Assembly: GCA_018260445.1 (NCBI GenBank)
Contig: JAGLBE010000004.1
Span: 104,156-168,155 of the forward strand
From: Psychrobacter sp.
Lineage (GTDB): Bacteria > Pseudomonadota > Gammaproteobacteria > Pseudomonadales > Moraxellaceae
Reading direction: 5' to 3'
Length of the DNA stretch: 64,000 nt
Positions 31,096-40,835 of the stretch are shown in pieces. A model generated the notes under the pieces. It had not been told where the DNA came from. It saw only the letters and a list, made by a program, of their open reading frames with translations, and did no database searches. Position numbers and translations under genes: made by a program. Numbering within the stretch: position 1 is the first letter of the stretch; each line of letters begins with the position of its first letter.

Positions 31096-31590
31096 TCAAA
31101 CGCTGAGCGTACGCTCGCCTCGTAGGATACCTATTACGCCCGAGCGTACCACTTCTAAAATACGGTCCCGGCCGACCACATCGATAAAGCCATCTAATTT
31201 TGCCGTGTCGCCCACAATTTGAATGGTGTATAAATTAGCGGTCACATCAACAATTTGCGCCCGAAAAATATCCGCACTGCGTTTCAGCTCTTCCCGTACT
31301 GCCCCCGTAGCACGCACTTTAATGAGCATCAGCTCGCGCTCGATATGCGGGTTTGCCGATAAATTAATCACCTTAATCACTTCAATTAACTTGTGTAATT
31401 GCTTGGTGATTTGCTCAATTTTATCCGGGCTGGCGTTGGTGGTTAGGGTTAAGCGTGAAATGGTTTTATCTTCGGTTGGGGCCACATTTAAAGTTTCAAT
31501 ATTATAACCGCGCTGCGAGAATAAGCCCACCAGCCGTGATAACGAGCCGGTCTCATTTTCCATCAGTACAGAGATTAAATGTTGTTGCAT
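31096..31590 (-). CDS. ilvH: acetolactate synthase small subunit
   Basis: 164-residue regulatory subunit with an N-terminal ACT domain (HLISVLMENETGSLSRLVGLFSQRGYNIETL), which binds valine for feedback inhibition, and the ALS-SSU C-terminal domain. The start is ATG 31590 because it overlaps the ilvB stop in the arrangement TAATG, has GGGGGAG upstream and gives the family length. A GTG at 31617 is rejected. Translational coupling to ilvB is expected. Confidence 0.95.
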   Translation of the reverse strand: MQQHLISVLMENETGSLSRLVGLFSQRGYNIETLNVAPTEDKTISRLTLTTNASPDKIEQITKQLHKLIEVIKVINLSANPHIERELMLIKVRATGAVREELKRSADIFRAQIVDVTANLYTIQIVGDTAKLDGFIDVVGRDRILEVVRSGVIGILRGERTLSV

Positions 31591-33551
31591 TAGGTGCGCT
31601 CCCCCTTCGTTAACCACATATCACGCATGGCTTGACCGGCTATTTGCATTGGATAGACGTGCTCGTGACGGTCGACTTGGACATCAATAAACACTAGTTT
31701 ATCGCTCATTGCCATCGCTGCGGCAAGCTGTTCTTCTAAGGTATCTGGGTCGCTAATTTTGACGCCGACATGACCATAGCTTTCAGCAAGCTTGACAAAA
31801 TCGGGCAACGATTCCATATACGATGAGGCATGACGACCCTCATACAGCATATCTTGCCACTGCTTTACCATGCCTAACTGGGCGTTATTGATGCATAAAA
31901 TCTTAACTGGCAAATTGTACTGAAAACAGGTCGACAGCTCTTGGATATTCATCTGAATTGAGCCTTCACCGGTGATACACACCACATCGCGCTCAGGCTC
32001 CACCAGTTTGGCCGCCATCGCATACGGCAAACCCACTCCCATCGTGCCAAGGCCGCCAGAGTTTAACCATTGGCGGGGCTCATCATACTTATAATACAAG
32101 GCGGCAAACATTTGATGCTGACCGACGTCGCTGGTGATAATGGCTTTACCATCGGTCACTTTATATAGGGCTTCGACCACAGCTTGCGGCTTGATGCCCT
32201 CATCGGTACTGGTGTCATAACGTAGCCCGTGCCGTTTGCGCCATTCGTTAATTTGCGACCACCAATCGTGCAAGGCGGACTGTTCTAACTGTTTATCATC
32301 AAGCTGCTCTAGCATATCGCTTAACACGGATTTCACATCACCGACAATAGGCACATCGGCCATGATGATTTTTGAGATAGAGGTCGGGTCGATATCAATA
32401 TGAATAATGGTCGCATGCGGGGCAAATTTTTCAACATTGTTGGTTACACGGTCATCAAAGCGGGCGCCCACTGCCAAAATAACGTCGGCATTGTGCATCA
32501 CCATATTGGCCTCATAAGTCCCATGCATCCCAAGCATCCCCAAAAACTGCGGGTCAGATCCTGGAAAACCGCCCAAACCCATCAACGTATTGGTCACAGG
32601 TAGGTTGAGCTGATGCGCAAGCTGGGTCAACTCTGCATGCGCACTACCAATAATCACGCCGCCGCCTGAATAAACCACAGGACGCTTAGCAGCAAGTAAG
32701 GTTTCAATGGCTTTTTTGATTTGACCACTGTGCCCTTTTATAGACGGCTGATAGGAGCGAATATTTACCGTTTCGGGATAGGTGTAGGCAAACTTTTCAT
32801 GCGGTGCGGTGGTATCTTTAGGGATATCAATCACGACCGGACCAGGTCGCCCTGATGCCGCTATATAAAACGCTTTTTTGACAATAGCCGGTATTTCGCT
32901 CGCATGACGCACCTGAAAGCTGTGCTTGACGATAGGGCGTGATACCCCAACCATATCCGTTTCTTGAAACGCATCATCGCCAATCAGGTTTCTAGGCACC
33001 TGCCCGGCAATCACCACCATCGGTATGGAGTCCATAAACGCCGTCGCTATAGCGGTAACGGTGTTGGTCGCACCCGGCCCAGATGTCGCTAAAACCACGC
33101 CTGTTTTGCCGGTTCTGCGTGAATAAGCATCGGCCATGTGACCAGCCGCTTGCTCATGACGTACCAGCAAATGCTCAATGGTGTCTTGTTTGAACAGGGC
33201 ATCATAGATATGCAGCACTGCACCGCCGGGGTACCCAAAAATGTAGTCGACCCCTTCATCAATTAACGACTGCACCAGCAGCTCGGCACCGGATAACCGA
33301 ATCGTCGCATCGCCCTGCGCCAATAACGTCCGTTTTTTGCCAAAATGAGGCGCCGCATGCGCGGTTTGGTTATCTCCCGTCATGTTAGGCGCTTGGGTTG
33401 ACTGCTCTTGGCTGGTACTGTGGCTACCGGTGCCGTCAGTATGATCTTTTAATTGGCTGCTTGAGTTGCCGTTTGAATCAGAACTAAAATTACTGCTTGG
33501 TTCAGCACTTGTATTACTGCTTGTATTAGAATGAGAAATAGTCACTGTCAT
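31590..33551 (-). CDS. ilvB: acetolactate synthase large subunit
   Basis: 653-residue thiamine-diphosphate enzyme that condenses pyruvate with pyruvate or 2-oxobutyrate. Motifs are [16 protein letters not shown], the catalytic glutamate in [16 protein letters not shown] and the ThDP signature [12 protein letters not shown]...CINN. The catalytic protein begins near residue 80. The preceding ~80 residues are a Ser/Asn/Thr-rich tail not found in E. coli IlvI (574). ATG 33551 is used; a GTG directly before it, or an internal ATG near residue 57, are alternatives. An AAGG lies unusually close to the start codon. Confidence 0.93.
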   Translation of the reverse strand: MTVTISHSNTSSNTSAEPSSNFSSDSNGNSSSQLKDHTDGTGSHSTSQEQSTQAPNMTGDNQTAHAAPHFGKKRTLLAQGDATIRLSGAELLVQSLIDEGVDYIFGYPGGAVLHIYDALFKQDTIEHLLVRHEQAAGHMADAYSRRTGKTGVVLATSGPGATNTVTAIATAFMDSIPMVVIAGQVPRNLIGDDAFQETDMVGVSRPIVKHSFQVRHASEIPAIVKKAFYIAASGRPGPVVIDIPKDTTAPHEKFAYTYPETVNIRSYQPSIKGHSGQIKKAIETLLAAKRPVVYSGGGVIIGSAHAELTQLAHQLNLPVTNTLMGLGGFPGSDPQFLGMLGMHGTYEANMVMHNADVILAVGARFDDRVTNNVEKFAPHATIIHIDIDPTSISKIIMADVPIVGDVKSVLSDMLEQLDDKQLEQSALHDWWSQINEWRKRHGLRYDTSTDEGIKPQAVVEALYKVTDGKAIITSDVGQHQMFAALYYKYDEPRQWLNSGGLGTMGVGLPYAMAAKLVEPERDVVCITGEGSIQMNIQELSTCFQYNLPVKILCINNAQLGMVKQWQDMLYEGRHASSYMESLPDFVKLAESYGHVGVKISDPDTLEEQLAAAMAMSDKLVFIDVQVDRHEHVYPMQIAGQAMRDMWLTKGERT

Positions 33552-34052
33552 CACCTTGTATAGTGCGGGATGCTTTATTGCAAAATAGGGTTACTATGTT
33601 ATGGGTCATGGGTCATGGGTCATGGGTCGCACAAAAAATACCAGCATGAATAAACCATGTGATATGCGGCCTGTGCTAGGACTAGGATTAAGGATAACAA
33701 CGACTGATAGCATCCGCACGACTGGCAAGATGGCAATAGTGAGCTAACAAGACGCAGCATAAAAGTTTATTGGATAAGTCAAATGGTCAGGCTTATTCAT
33801 AAACGGCGTTTGTTAAAAGTATAGACAATATACCCATCAACTTGATGTTAATTTTATGTTGAAAAATAACACTAAGAAGATTGCTAAGTCATTGTAGACC
33901 GATAAGTCCTAGAATATAGACCCATTAACAGTAAGCGGTTAGTGGCTCTTTATTCTGCACATCAAAAGTAGACACCCTTGGGCGGACGGTAATCCTGCCA
34001 TAATCTCTACTTTAAAGTTAATATCGCTCGATAAAGCACATTAACTGACCAT
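33552..34052. other. ilvB leader region with 7-bp x 4 repeat
   Basis: About 500 bases upstream of ilvB. A perfect heptamer ATGGGTC repeats four times at 33601-33628, 50 bases before the start, so the mRNA leader would carry GACCCAT repeats. I looked for a leader peptide rich in Ile/Val/Leu codons followed by an attenuator and did not find a convincing one. The rest is unremarkable. Confidence 0.6.
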
Positions 34053-34076
34053 AAAAAACCTATCATCTTAGGTTTT
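34053..34076 (-). terminator. queF terminator
   Basis: AAAACCTA pairs perfectly with TAGGTTTT around six bases, followed on the minus strand by a T-run. It lies ~60 bases past the queF stop. Confidence 0.8.
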
Positions 34077-34137
34077 GGCGGTATTGTCAACCAAATAATT
34101 TAAACCCTGCGATGAAAAAAAAGAAGACATAACCCAA

Positions 34138-35007
34138 TTATTGACGCACTAAACGGCTGGGTTTGGGTAGCAAGGCTAAATCACTGACACGGCATGGGTT
34201 GATATCAATACCGCCACGGCGGGTGTACCAGGCTCGCACCATCAGCTTGCTAGGCTTAAAATATTGGCTGATATCGGCAAAAATTTGTTCGACGCATTGC
34301 TCATGAAAGCCATTGTGCTGGCGATAACTTAAAATATAAGCCAGTAAATTGGCTTTGTTAACGCTTATCTGTGTGCTCATCGCAATCGCCACGCTGCCCC
34401 AATCGGGCTGATTGGTCACCGGGCAATTACTGCGTAGTAAATTGCAGTATAGCTGATGGCTTTGTTCGATGTCCTGCCCTTCACTAGCGATATCTTCCCT
34501 GACACTGCTTAATAAACGGGCATCAGGATGCGCTACCAACTCAAGTTTTGTTGTACGATCGTCTAAAGCCGTATCAATACACTCGCCTGGCAAGTCTTGG
34601 ATTAAAAAGCTTGGCTCTAACGGCTGCGCCATTAAGTCAAACAACTGCACCGTTATCGCCATGCCCACGCAATTTGATAAATCTGCGGTTATGGTGTCCT
34701 CAACAGCCTGCCAGCTCGCAAACTCGCTCAAGTTTAAACTGTTTAAATACAGTTTTAATGATTTTGACTCAATGATATTGGGCGAGTTAGCGGGTACACT
34801 AATTCGGGCAGTGGCAACTTGTGATATGCCCTGCGGATTTAGCCAAGAGACTTCAAACGCTTGCCACCAATCGACACCAATGGCTAGTTTAACGGCGGGC
34901 CAAGCAATATGTTCTCGTCCTATAGCCCGAGGGATAGGATATAAGACCGTTGCATCATAGGTTTGCGGGTAGCTGGTACTGACACCTAACACACCATGTC
35001 TACTCAT
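34138..35007 (-). CDS. queF: NADPH-dependent 7-cyano-7-deazaguanine reductase
   Basis: 289-residue two-domain (type II) QueF that reduces preQ0 to preQ1 in queuosine synthesis. The C-terminal catalytic part shows SNCPVTNQPDWGSVAI, whose cysteine forms the thioimide. The later CVEQIFADISQYFKP and YTRRGGIDINPCR blocks match the E. coli enzyme. GGGAGC lies ~13 bases upstream of the ATG. Single-gene unit; I found no preQ1 riboswitch upstream. Confidence 0.93.
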   Translation of the reverse strand: MSRHGVLGVSTSYPQTYDATVLYPIPRAIGREHIAWPAVKLAIGVDWWQAFEVSWLNPQGISQVATARISVPANSPNIIESKSLKLYLNSLNLSEFASWQAVEDTITADLSNCVGMAITVQLFDLMAQPLEPSFLIQDLPGECIDTALDDRTTKLELVAHPDARLLSSVREDIASEGQDIEQSHQLYCNLLRSNCPVTNQPDWGSVAIAMSTQISVNKANLLAYILSYRQHNGFHEQCVEQIFADISQYFKPSKLMVRAWYTRRGGIDINPCRVSDLALLPKPSRLVRQ

Positions 35008-35122
35008 TGTTCGATTGCTCCCAAAATAAACCTTTAGTATCTAATAACATGGCCTGCACAGCTAATAACCAAAGTTAACATGATTCGTTAGACAGCACCA
35101 AATAAACAGCACTAGAAAAACA

Positions 35123-35989
35123 CTACAACCGCAACTTCGACCCATTCATCAGCAAACGATAGGCGATGATATAAAACAGCGCACAAAACGAGAAAATAGC
35201 TACCATCGACCACCACACATTCACATCCGAATAACCCAGGATGCCATAGCGAAACGAATTGACCATATACACTATGGGGTTAAGTAGCGAGATGTTTTGC
35301 CAAAACGGCGATAGGTTTTCCAACGAATAAAACACCCCGCCAAGGTAGGTTAATGGGGTTAGCACAAAGCTTGGAATGATTGAGATATCATCAAACGAGC
35401 GGGCGAATACCGCATTGATAAAACCGCCGAGCGAAAACAATACCGAGGTGCCAAGCACGGTAAAGAACATGATAAAAAAGTGCTCAATCCCGAGCTGGGT
35501 AAAAAACTGCGCCACAATGGAGACGATAACCGCAATCATGAGTCCCCGAAATACCCCACCACTCACGTAACCGAGCAAGATAGAATGCTTTGAAACCGGT
35601 GATACCAATAACTCTTCAATGCTGGAGGTGAATTTGGCACTAAAAAAGCTGGAGACCACGTTAGAGTAGCTGTTGGTAATCACCGACATCATAATCAAAC
35701 CAGGTACAATAAACTGCATATAGGGCACTCCGCCCATCTCCCCCACCCGAGAGCCAATCATTTTACCAAAGATGACAAAATAGAGGCTCATGGTAATCAC
35801 AGGCGGCAACAAAGTTTGTGGCCAAATGCGTAGAATACGGCGCACTTCTTTGAGCAAAATAGTGCGAAAGGCTATCCATTTTTGGGCAATGCTCAGCCCC
35901 CTATTATGCGGCAAGCTTGGCTGCTGCTTTGACGGCTGTGGCTGCTGCTTTAGGGGGCTATCCAAATTGTCCATGTCGCGACCACTCAT
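35123..35989 (-). CDS. ABC-2 type transporter permease (YadH-like)
   Basis: 288-residue permease with six hydrophobic segments from about residue 50 to 280 and the family's LSPFWQNISLLNPIVYMVNSFRYG signature near 235. The N-terminal 30 residues are Gln/Pro-rich. Its ATG overlaps the stop of the ATPase gene by four bases (ATGA), so the two are translationally coupled. Homologues in E. coli (YadGH) have no established substrate. Confidence 0.88.
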   Translation of the reverse strand: MSGRDMDNLDSPLKQQPQPSKQQPSLPHNRGLSIAQKWIAFRTILLKEVRRILRIWPQTLLPPVITMSLYFVIFGKMIGSRVGEMGGVPYMQFIVPGLIMMSVITNSYSNVVSSFFSAKFTSSIEELLVSPVSKHSILLGYVSGGVFRGLMIAVIVSIVAQFFTQLGIEHFFIMFFTVLGTSVLFSLGGFINAVFARSFDDISIIPSFVLTPLTYLGGVFYSLENLSPFWQNISLLNPIVYMVNSFRYGILGYSDVNVWWSMVAIFSFCALFYIIAYRLLMNGSKLRL

Positions 35990-36951
35990 AATCCTGCCTC
36001 CTGCATACTGTCGCTACTTTGCACGCCCTGATCCACCAAGCGCATAAATAACTCCTCCAAACGGTTGGCTTTATTGCGCATACTGGTGACGCCAATATTT
36101 AAGTTGTTTAACTGCTCAAACACAGCATTAAGCGACTGCCCAGCACCCAACGTCACCTCTAACGTACGCGCATCGGGCTGCTTAATGTCAGTAACTTCTT
36201 TAATATCGAGCTTAGTGGCTAACGGCTTAGCCAAATCAAACACAAAGGTTTCGATAGACAGTTGTCCAAGCAACAACTTCATTTCGGTATTGATGCGAAT
36301 CTCACCTTGATCAAGAATGGCAATATAGCGGCACAGTTGTTCTGCCTCTTCTAGATAATGGGTGGTTAGGATAATGGTGGTGTTTTCTTCTTGATTAATC
36401 TGCTGCATAAACGCCCACATCGAGCGGCGTAGCTCGATGTCTACGCCAGCGGTGGGCTCATCTAAAATAAGCAATCTGGGTTTATGAATGAGGGCTCGAG
36501 CAATCATGAGTCGCCGCTTCATCCCGCCAGATAATGCCCGCGATTTGGTGTCCCGTTTGTCCCAAAGCCCAAGAGCGGTCAACAGCTTTTTGGCGCGTGG
36601 CCGTGACTCACTGGCGGCAATACCAAAGTAGCCGGCTTGATTAATCAAGATATCTTCTACTTTTTCAAACTGGTTAAAATTAAACTCTTGCGGTACGATA
36701 CCCAAGTATTGCTTGGCAACGGTCGGATTGGCTAATAAATCGGTACCAAAAATTTGCACGCTACCGGCTGTGGGCTTAAACAACGAGCTAATAATACCTA
36801 TCATAGTGGACTTGCCCGCCCCATTAGGGCCAAGTAGGGCAAAAAATCCGCCTTGCGGCACGGTTAAATTGACATCTTTTAAGGCCACAAAGCCATTGTC
36901 ATAAACTTTAGATAAACCATTAACTTGTAGGGCCGGTATTGAATGCGTCAT
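35986..36951 (-). CDS. ABC transporter ATP-binding protein (YadG-like)
   Basis: 321-residue ATPase with Walker A GPNGAGKST, ABC signature LSGGMKRRLMIARAL and Walker B RLLILDEPTAGVD, followed by an H-loop TTHYLEEAEQL and a C-terminal ~80-residue accessory domain. ATG 36951 (MTHSIPALQ) is chosen because this is where similarity to YadG should begin and it gives the family length. The 66 codons upstream in frame look non-coding. It forms an exporter with the overlapping permease gene. Confidence 0.9.
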   Translation of the reverse strand: MTHSIPALQVNGLSKVYDNGFVALKDVNLTVPQGGFFALLGPNGAGKSTMIGIISSLFKPTAGSVQIFGTDLLANPTVAKQYLGIVPQEFNFNQFEKVEDILINQAGYFGIAASESRPRAKKLLTALGLWDKRDTKSRALSGGMKRRLMIARALIHKPRLLILDEPTAGVDIELRRSMWAFMQQINQEENTTIILTTHYLEEAEQLCRYIAILDQGEIRINTEMKLLLGQLSIETFVFDLAKPLATKLDIKEVTDIKQPDARTLEVTLGAGQSLNAVFEQLNNLNIGVTSMRNKANRLEELFMRLVDQGVQSSDSMQEAGL

Positions 36952-37058
36952 GGGGTGACAACTTGTATAATATAAAGGGATAATAAGGCTAAGACTGCTA
37001 AGACACAGAATGCGGTTAAACACAGTATGGTGGCAAAATTTTGGATTTAAAGCCCAAT

Positions 37059-37086
37059 AAAAAACGCTCACCTTAAGGTAAGCGTT
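37059..37086 (-). terminator. cytochrome c gene terminator
   Basis: AACGCTCACC pairs with GGTAAGCGTT around TTAA with one mismatch. A T-run follows on the minus strand. Confidence 0.8.
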
Positions 37087-37178
37087 GTCAATACAGGCAA
37101 TGATAGGCAATGGCGACAAATACGGCTCAGACAACCCTAGCAGAATCAAGCCAAAAAGAAAACTCAGCTTGGTTTGGC

Positions 37179-37859
37179 TTAGCTGCCTGCTTTGACCATA
37201 TAATCCACAGCATTTTTCACTTCTTCATCAGGAATATCAGCGCCGCCTTTTGCTGGCATGGCATTAAAACCATGCAGGGCGTGGTTATATAGCGTGTCTT
37301 TACCCTTGGCAATACGTGGCCCCCAAGCGCCTTTGTCCCCAAATGGTGGCGACCCAAGCAGCCCTGACGCATGACAAGTTTGACACACTGCATCATAAAC
37401 CGCTTTGCCATCACGCGGCTTGCCATCAGCCGAGCCACCTGCAGCAATCAAGGTAATATCACATTCTTCATTGCTAAAACAAACCTTCGCATACGGGTGA
37501 ATACGCTCAATTAACTTTGGGTATAACTTAATCAGGGCCTGCACTTGAGGCGAGTCTTTAGGCACCACCACGGTGTCAACCGCCTCTGCTTTAGCCTCTG
37601 CCTTTGCTGTGGCTTCCGCTGCCGCACCATCTTGCTGGGGGGTGCCATCGTTTGGATCGCCCGCAGCCGGGTCGGCTTCAACATCAGTGGCAGCCGCCAT
37701 CGGTTTATCGAGCAACTCGTCCACGCTAGCATTTTTAGCGTCTATAGCGTCGGGTATTGACGTCTCTACAGGCGTATTAATAACGTCTTCAGCTTGGCTA
37801 ACAACGATACCTGACAGGCCAATAATGGTGGCGGCAGCTAACATTATGATTTTTTTCAT
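37179..37859 (-). CDS. c-type cytochrome (cytochrome c5-like)
   Basis: 226-residue periplasmic electron carrier. A signal peptide (about 1-24, MKKIIMLAAATIIGLSGIVV) is followed by ~100 residues rich in Ala, Asp, Glu and Pro. The C-terminal monohaem domain (about 145-225) has CQTCH and the axial methionine in NAMPAKGG. The C-terminal domain resembles cytochrome c5 (CycB). Start ATG 37859 gives a clean signal peptide. The long acidic linker may tether the haem domain; its electron partner is unknown. Confidence 0.85.
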   Translation of the reverse strand: MKKIIMLAAATIIGLSGIVVSQAEDVINTPVETSIPDAIDAKNASVDELLDKPMAAATDVEADPAAGDPNDGTPQQDGAAAEATAKAEAKAEAVDTVVVPKDSPQVQALIKLYPKLIERIHPYAKVCFSNEECDITLIAAGGSADGKPRDGKAVYDAVCQTCHASGLLGSPPFGDKGAWGPRIAKGKDTLYNHALHGFNAMPAKGGADIPDEEVKNAVDYMVKAGS

Positions 37860-38273
37860 GCGGCACAATCTCTGATTAAAGCGACAAAACTAAACGCTGG
37901 CCATTACAATACGGTTAAGCGAGCGTCAGTTGCCGTGAATGATTGACTTATCTCTAATTTATGACCAGCCTTATGCGTATGGAGACTTAAAATGGGCGGT
38001 TAAATCAGTTTATTGTCTACTTATTAATGTCTTCTCCTTAGTATTATAAGGGAAAACGACGCCTAAAAGCCACGATTGAATAATGACTGTCACGACAAGA
38101 CAGCGACTAAACGCAATTATTATCCATCCTACTGCTATAAAGTTGGTTTTTTAACTTGTTTTTTGCTAGACTAGCCACCCTAAACAATACATCCTGTTTG
38201 GTTTGGTCTAGTGACACTGCTAAAAGGTTGGTATTAAAAGGTTAGCATGATGTTAGCGACACCTGCAACATAT
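37860..38273. other. intergenic region upstream of the tRNA gene
   Basis: About 410 bases with no gene. It must hold the cytochrome c promoter (minus strand) and the tRNA promoter (plus strand). AAAAGGTTGGTATTAAAAGGTTAG at 38222-38245 is a short direct repeat. I cannot assign a specific -35/-10 pair with confidence. Confidence 0.4.
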
Positions 38274-38350
38274 GCGCTCGTAGCTCAGTTGGATAGAGTA
38301 TCGGTCTCCGAAGCCGAGGGTCGTGGGTTCGATTCCCGCCGAGCGCACCA
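38274..38350 (+). tRNA. tRNA-Arg (anticodon CCG)
   Basis: 77 bases folding as a complete cloverleaf. The acceptor GCGCTCG pairs with CGAGCGC, followed by an encoded ACCA end. The D arm contains AGCTCAGTTGGATAGAG, the anticodon stem TCGGT/GCCGA encloses loop CTCCGAA with anticodon CCG, and the T arm has GGTTCGATTCC. It reads the arginine codon CGG. I see no adjacent integrase or duplicated 3' end, so nothing suggests use as an attachment site. Confidence 0.97.
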
Positions 38351-38568
38351 TCTATAGGGTTTTACCCTTTCCTAGCATTACCTTACACCCTTCAAACCCT
38401 TAGTAAGTATTAAAGAGCGGGTGGCTATTTTAGACTGTCATATTGACGTTAAAAGCATCAAAGCTTGCAAAAAAACCCAGTCCATGCCATTTCAGCCCAT
38501 GTCAATTCAGTGAATCCGGGTACCCAGCTTACCCTTAGATTAAATTTGAATAACTCAATCAATTAACT

Positions 38569-38699
38569 GAACCTACGCATGACTGGATATTAGGGCAACT
38601 GGTAATCATTTATGAATCGTCTCAAGGTAGAGCGAAGCCGCTCCAAACATAATTACCAGTCACTTTATGACGCTGTTCAATCATATTTTGCGTAAGTCC
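38569..38699. mobile_element. MITE-like element, copy A
   Basis: 131-base non-coding element. Its outer ends are imperfect inverted repeats (GAACCTACGCA left; the complement of TGCGTAAGTCC right). Inside are nested inverted repeats ACTGGTAAT (38598-38606) / ATTACCAGT (38652-38660), bracketing a core with AATCGTCT and AGAGCGAAGCCG. The same structure and core occur at 60507-60635. It has no coding capacity, so it would need a transposase supplied in trans. Confidence 0.7.
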
Positions 38700-38723
38700 T
38701 AAGTTAGTTAGTTATTTAGCTAG

Positions 38724-39173
38724 TTAGCTAAGCCCCTTTAATTCAATCTTTAGCTCGGCAACATTGGGCAGGTTGTGAAAATTAATGACGACGACATCAC
38801 CGAGTCGCCGCCGTCCTATGTCAATACTCTCATCTAAAGTTAGCATAGCAACCTTAGTGGCGTTTTTCTCTAGCACCAAATGGTGTTGGCGCACGTTAAC
38901 GCTAAACTCGTTAAAATGCTGGACAATCATTTTTTGTAACTTATACAGTTGTTTGTCCGAGGCCTTGCTAAAGCTGCCCACCTTACTTTTAAAGCGTGCA
39001 GGTTTTTTATGGCTATTTTTAATGAGTTTGCCACCACGCTTAGGTTGCGTATTGCGAGTAACAAAGTTGGGCTGGTTAAAGTTAGGCTTGATAAAATAGG
39101 CGACAGCAAATAAGGCTACTGCGATTAGCACAACTATACTGAGTAACACGACACCACTAAATGTTTGATTCAT
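38724..39173 (-). CDS. hypothetical protein with N-terminal membrane anchor
   Basis: 149-residue protein I do not recognise. One N-terminal membrane segment (about 7-28) is followed by a strongly basic linker (about 40-66, rich in Lys/Arg) and a soluble C-terminal domain of ~80 residues. GGAGGGG precedes the ATG, so it is probably expressed. It diverges from the Sir2 gene. Confidence 0.6.
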   Translation of the reverse strand: MNQTFSGVVLLSIVVLIAVALFAVAYFIKPNFNQPNFVTRNTQPKRGGKLIKNSHKKPARFKSKVGSFSKASDKQLYKLQKMIVQHFNEFSVNVRQHHLVLEKNATKVAMLTLDESIDIGRRRLGDVVVINFHNLPNVAELKIELKGLS

Positions 39174-39271
39174 AACCCCTCCATTTGGCGCAAATGTGTT
39201 GTATGATGGTAGTTGTGATACGGTCTAAATAACCGTCACAAATCTGTAATAACCCGATAGGCAGGTGTGCG

Positions 39272-40093
39272 ATGTCCCCTACTCATAGTAGCACGAAAGG
39301 CGATGGCATAGACGAAAATACAGCATTTAGCGATTGCCCCGATGCTGCAGTTCAAGCTATAAAATTACAGTTATCTCGCCTGCGTGCAGCAAAAAGTATT
39401 TGTATTTTAACGGGCGCGGGCATCTCTGCAGAAAGTGGTATTCCCACGTTTCGGGATAAGCAAACAGGCTTATGGGAAAACTACCGTGCCGAAGAGTTAG
39501 CCAATATAGCAGCGTTTGAGCGAGATCCAAAAACAGTATGGTCATGGTATCAATGGCGGCGGCAACTGGTTCAGGATAAACTGCCGAATCCTGCGCATTA
39601 CGCTTTGGCACAATGGCAGGCGTGGGCAGGCACGCAAGGTCAAAACATTGATTTGGTTACTCAAAATGTAGACGACTTACACGAAACAGCAGGCAGTGAG
39701 GTCATTCATCTACATGGGCATTTGTGGCAAAATAAATGCAGCCAGTGCGAGTTAACCTTTGAGGAGGACGTTGATTATGCTAATAATGAGTTGCTGCGGT
39801 GTGAAGCCTGTGCCGGTTATGTACGCCCCAATATTGTTTGGTTTGGTGAGGGTTTGCCGCAGAAAGAATGGCAAGCGGCAGAATTGGCTGCAAAAAATTG
39901 CGCTGTGTTTATCAGCATCGGCACCTCAAGCTTGGTCTATCCTGCAGCCGGCTTGGCGCAGCTGGCCAAACAACATGGCGCTTATATCATCGAGATTAAT
40001 TTAAACCCTACCCAAAGCGCCGTGGTAGATTCGGTACTCGCTGGTAAAGCGGGCGAGATTATCCCCGCCTTGGTTGCACAATTGATCACTTAG
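39272..40093 (+). CDS. cobB: Sir2-family NAD-dependent deacylase
   Basis: 273-residue sirtuin. NAD motifs are LTGAGISAESGIPTFRD and TQNVDDLHE, catalytic His is in HLHGHLW, and a zinc ribbon has CSQC and CEAC. It removes acetyl or succinyl groups from lysines; in enterics it reactivates acetyl-CoA synthetase. The TxxxxxAxxxW-type region after GIPTFRD reads YRAEELANIAAF, close to class III. The first ~30 residues are a non-conserved tail. Confidence 0.92.
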   Translation: MSPTHSSTKGDGIDENTAFSDCPDAAVQAIKLQLSRLRAAKSICILTGAGISAESGIPTFRDKQTGLWENYRAEELANIAAFERDPKTVWSWYQWRRQLVQDKLPNPAHYALAQWQAWAGTQGQNIDLVTQNVDDLHETAGSEVIHLHGHLWQNKCSQCELTFEEDVDYANNELLRCEACAGYVRPNIVWFGEGLPQKEWQAAELAAKNCAVFISIGTSSLVYPAAGLAQLAKQHGAYIIEINLNPTQSAVVDSVLAGKAGEIIPALVAQLIT

Positions 40094-40120
40094 GCCAAAT
40101 AGGCCAAAGCAACCCAGCCA

Positions 40121-40741
40121 CTATTTTAAAAAGACCACCGTATCGGCCAACTCATTACCCTGTGGGTCGTTATCTGCACCATTTTGGTTATTGTCATCTG
40201 GGGCACTGTCATCTGGGGTTAAGTAATAATGTTGACGCAGCACCCGGCCAATTTCGTCCAACAAGTCGGCCAAGCTTTGCTCCATCTTGCCATTGCTCAT
40301 CCCTGCCAAAGCTTTGTCACACATCGCTCGCCAAACAGTATCGCTCACATGGCTACTGACTCCACGGTCTGCCACAATCTCTAACCCATGCTCGCAGATG
40401 TTGACATAGACCAAAACGCCGGTATTTTCTTCAGTGTCCCACACCCGATATAGGCTAAACAAATCAATAGCCCGACTGCGCACGCCGGCATAATAAGCAT
40501 CGTGCAACGGCAAATGGTTTTCGACCACCAAAAACACCTCACCGCGATGACCTACTTCAGCAGCAGCCACTTTTTCGGTGAGCCTTTTTTGCACCGCTTT
40601 GCTAAACCAGCGACTTTGCAACAATGGCACAAACAGGACTTGGCGCCACCATCTGGCGAAACTGGGCGAGTCGTTCACGATATGGGTCTCATTGGTGCTC
40701 GGATGATGAATAAGTGGTTTAGAGTTTGGTTGATGTGGCAT
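40121..40741 (-). CDS. TPM-domain protein
   Basis: 206-residue protein with a TPM (TLP18.3/Psb32/MOLO-1) domain at about 45-165 (EVGHRGEVFLVVENHLP...TGVLVYVNICEHGLEIVADRGV) and no signal peptide. The tail is acidic and Asn-rich. It is the last gene of lemA-TPM-TPM on the minus strand. Function is unknown; such genes co-occur with lemA across bacteria. Confidence 0.8.
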   Translation of the reverse strand: MPHQPNSKPLIHHPSTNETHIVNDSPSFARWWRQVLFVPLLQSRWFSKAVQKRLTEKVAAAEVGHRGEVFLVVENHLPLHDAYYAGVRSRAIDLFSLYRVWDTEENTGVLVYVNICEHGLEIVADRGVSSHVSDTVWRAMCDKALAGMSNGKMEQSLADLLDEIGRVLRQHYYLTPDDSAPDDNNQNGADNDPQGNELADTVVFLK

Positions 40742-40835
40742 GCAAGCGTCCCTTATTTTCTTCTATTAAACCATATGGCGATATTTTATGATGTGGCAAG
40801 GTGACTGTTTATGTTATGAGCTTATGTGATTGCGA

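Noticed and set aside
33552-34052. Attenuator/leader peptide for ilvB
   Set aside because: No short frame rich in Ile/Val/Leu codons followed by alternative hairpins could be found.
38274-38350. tRNA-Arg as an integration site for an island
   Set aside because: No integrase gene and no duplicated tRNA 3' end nearby.
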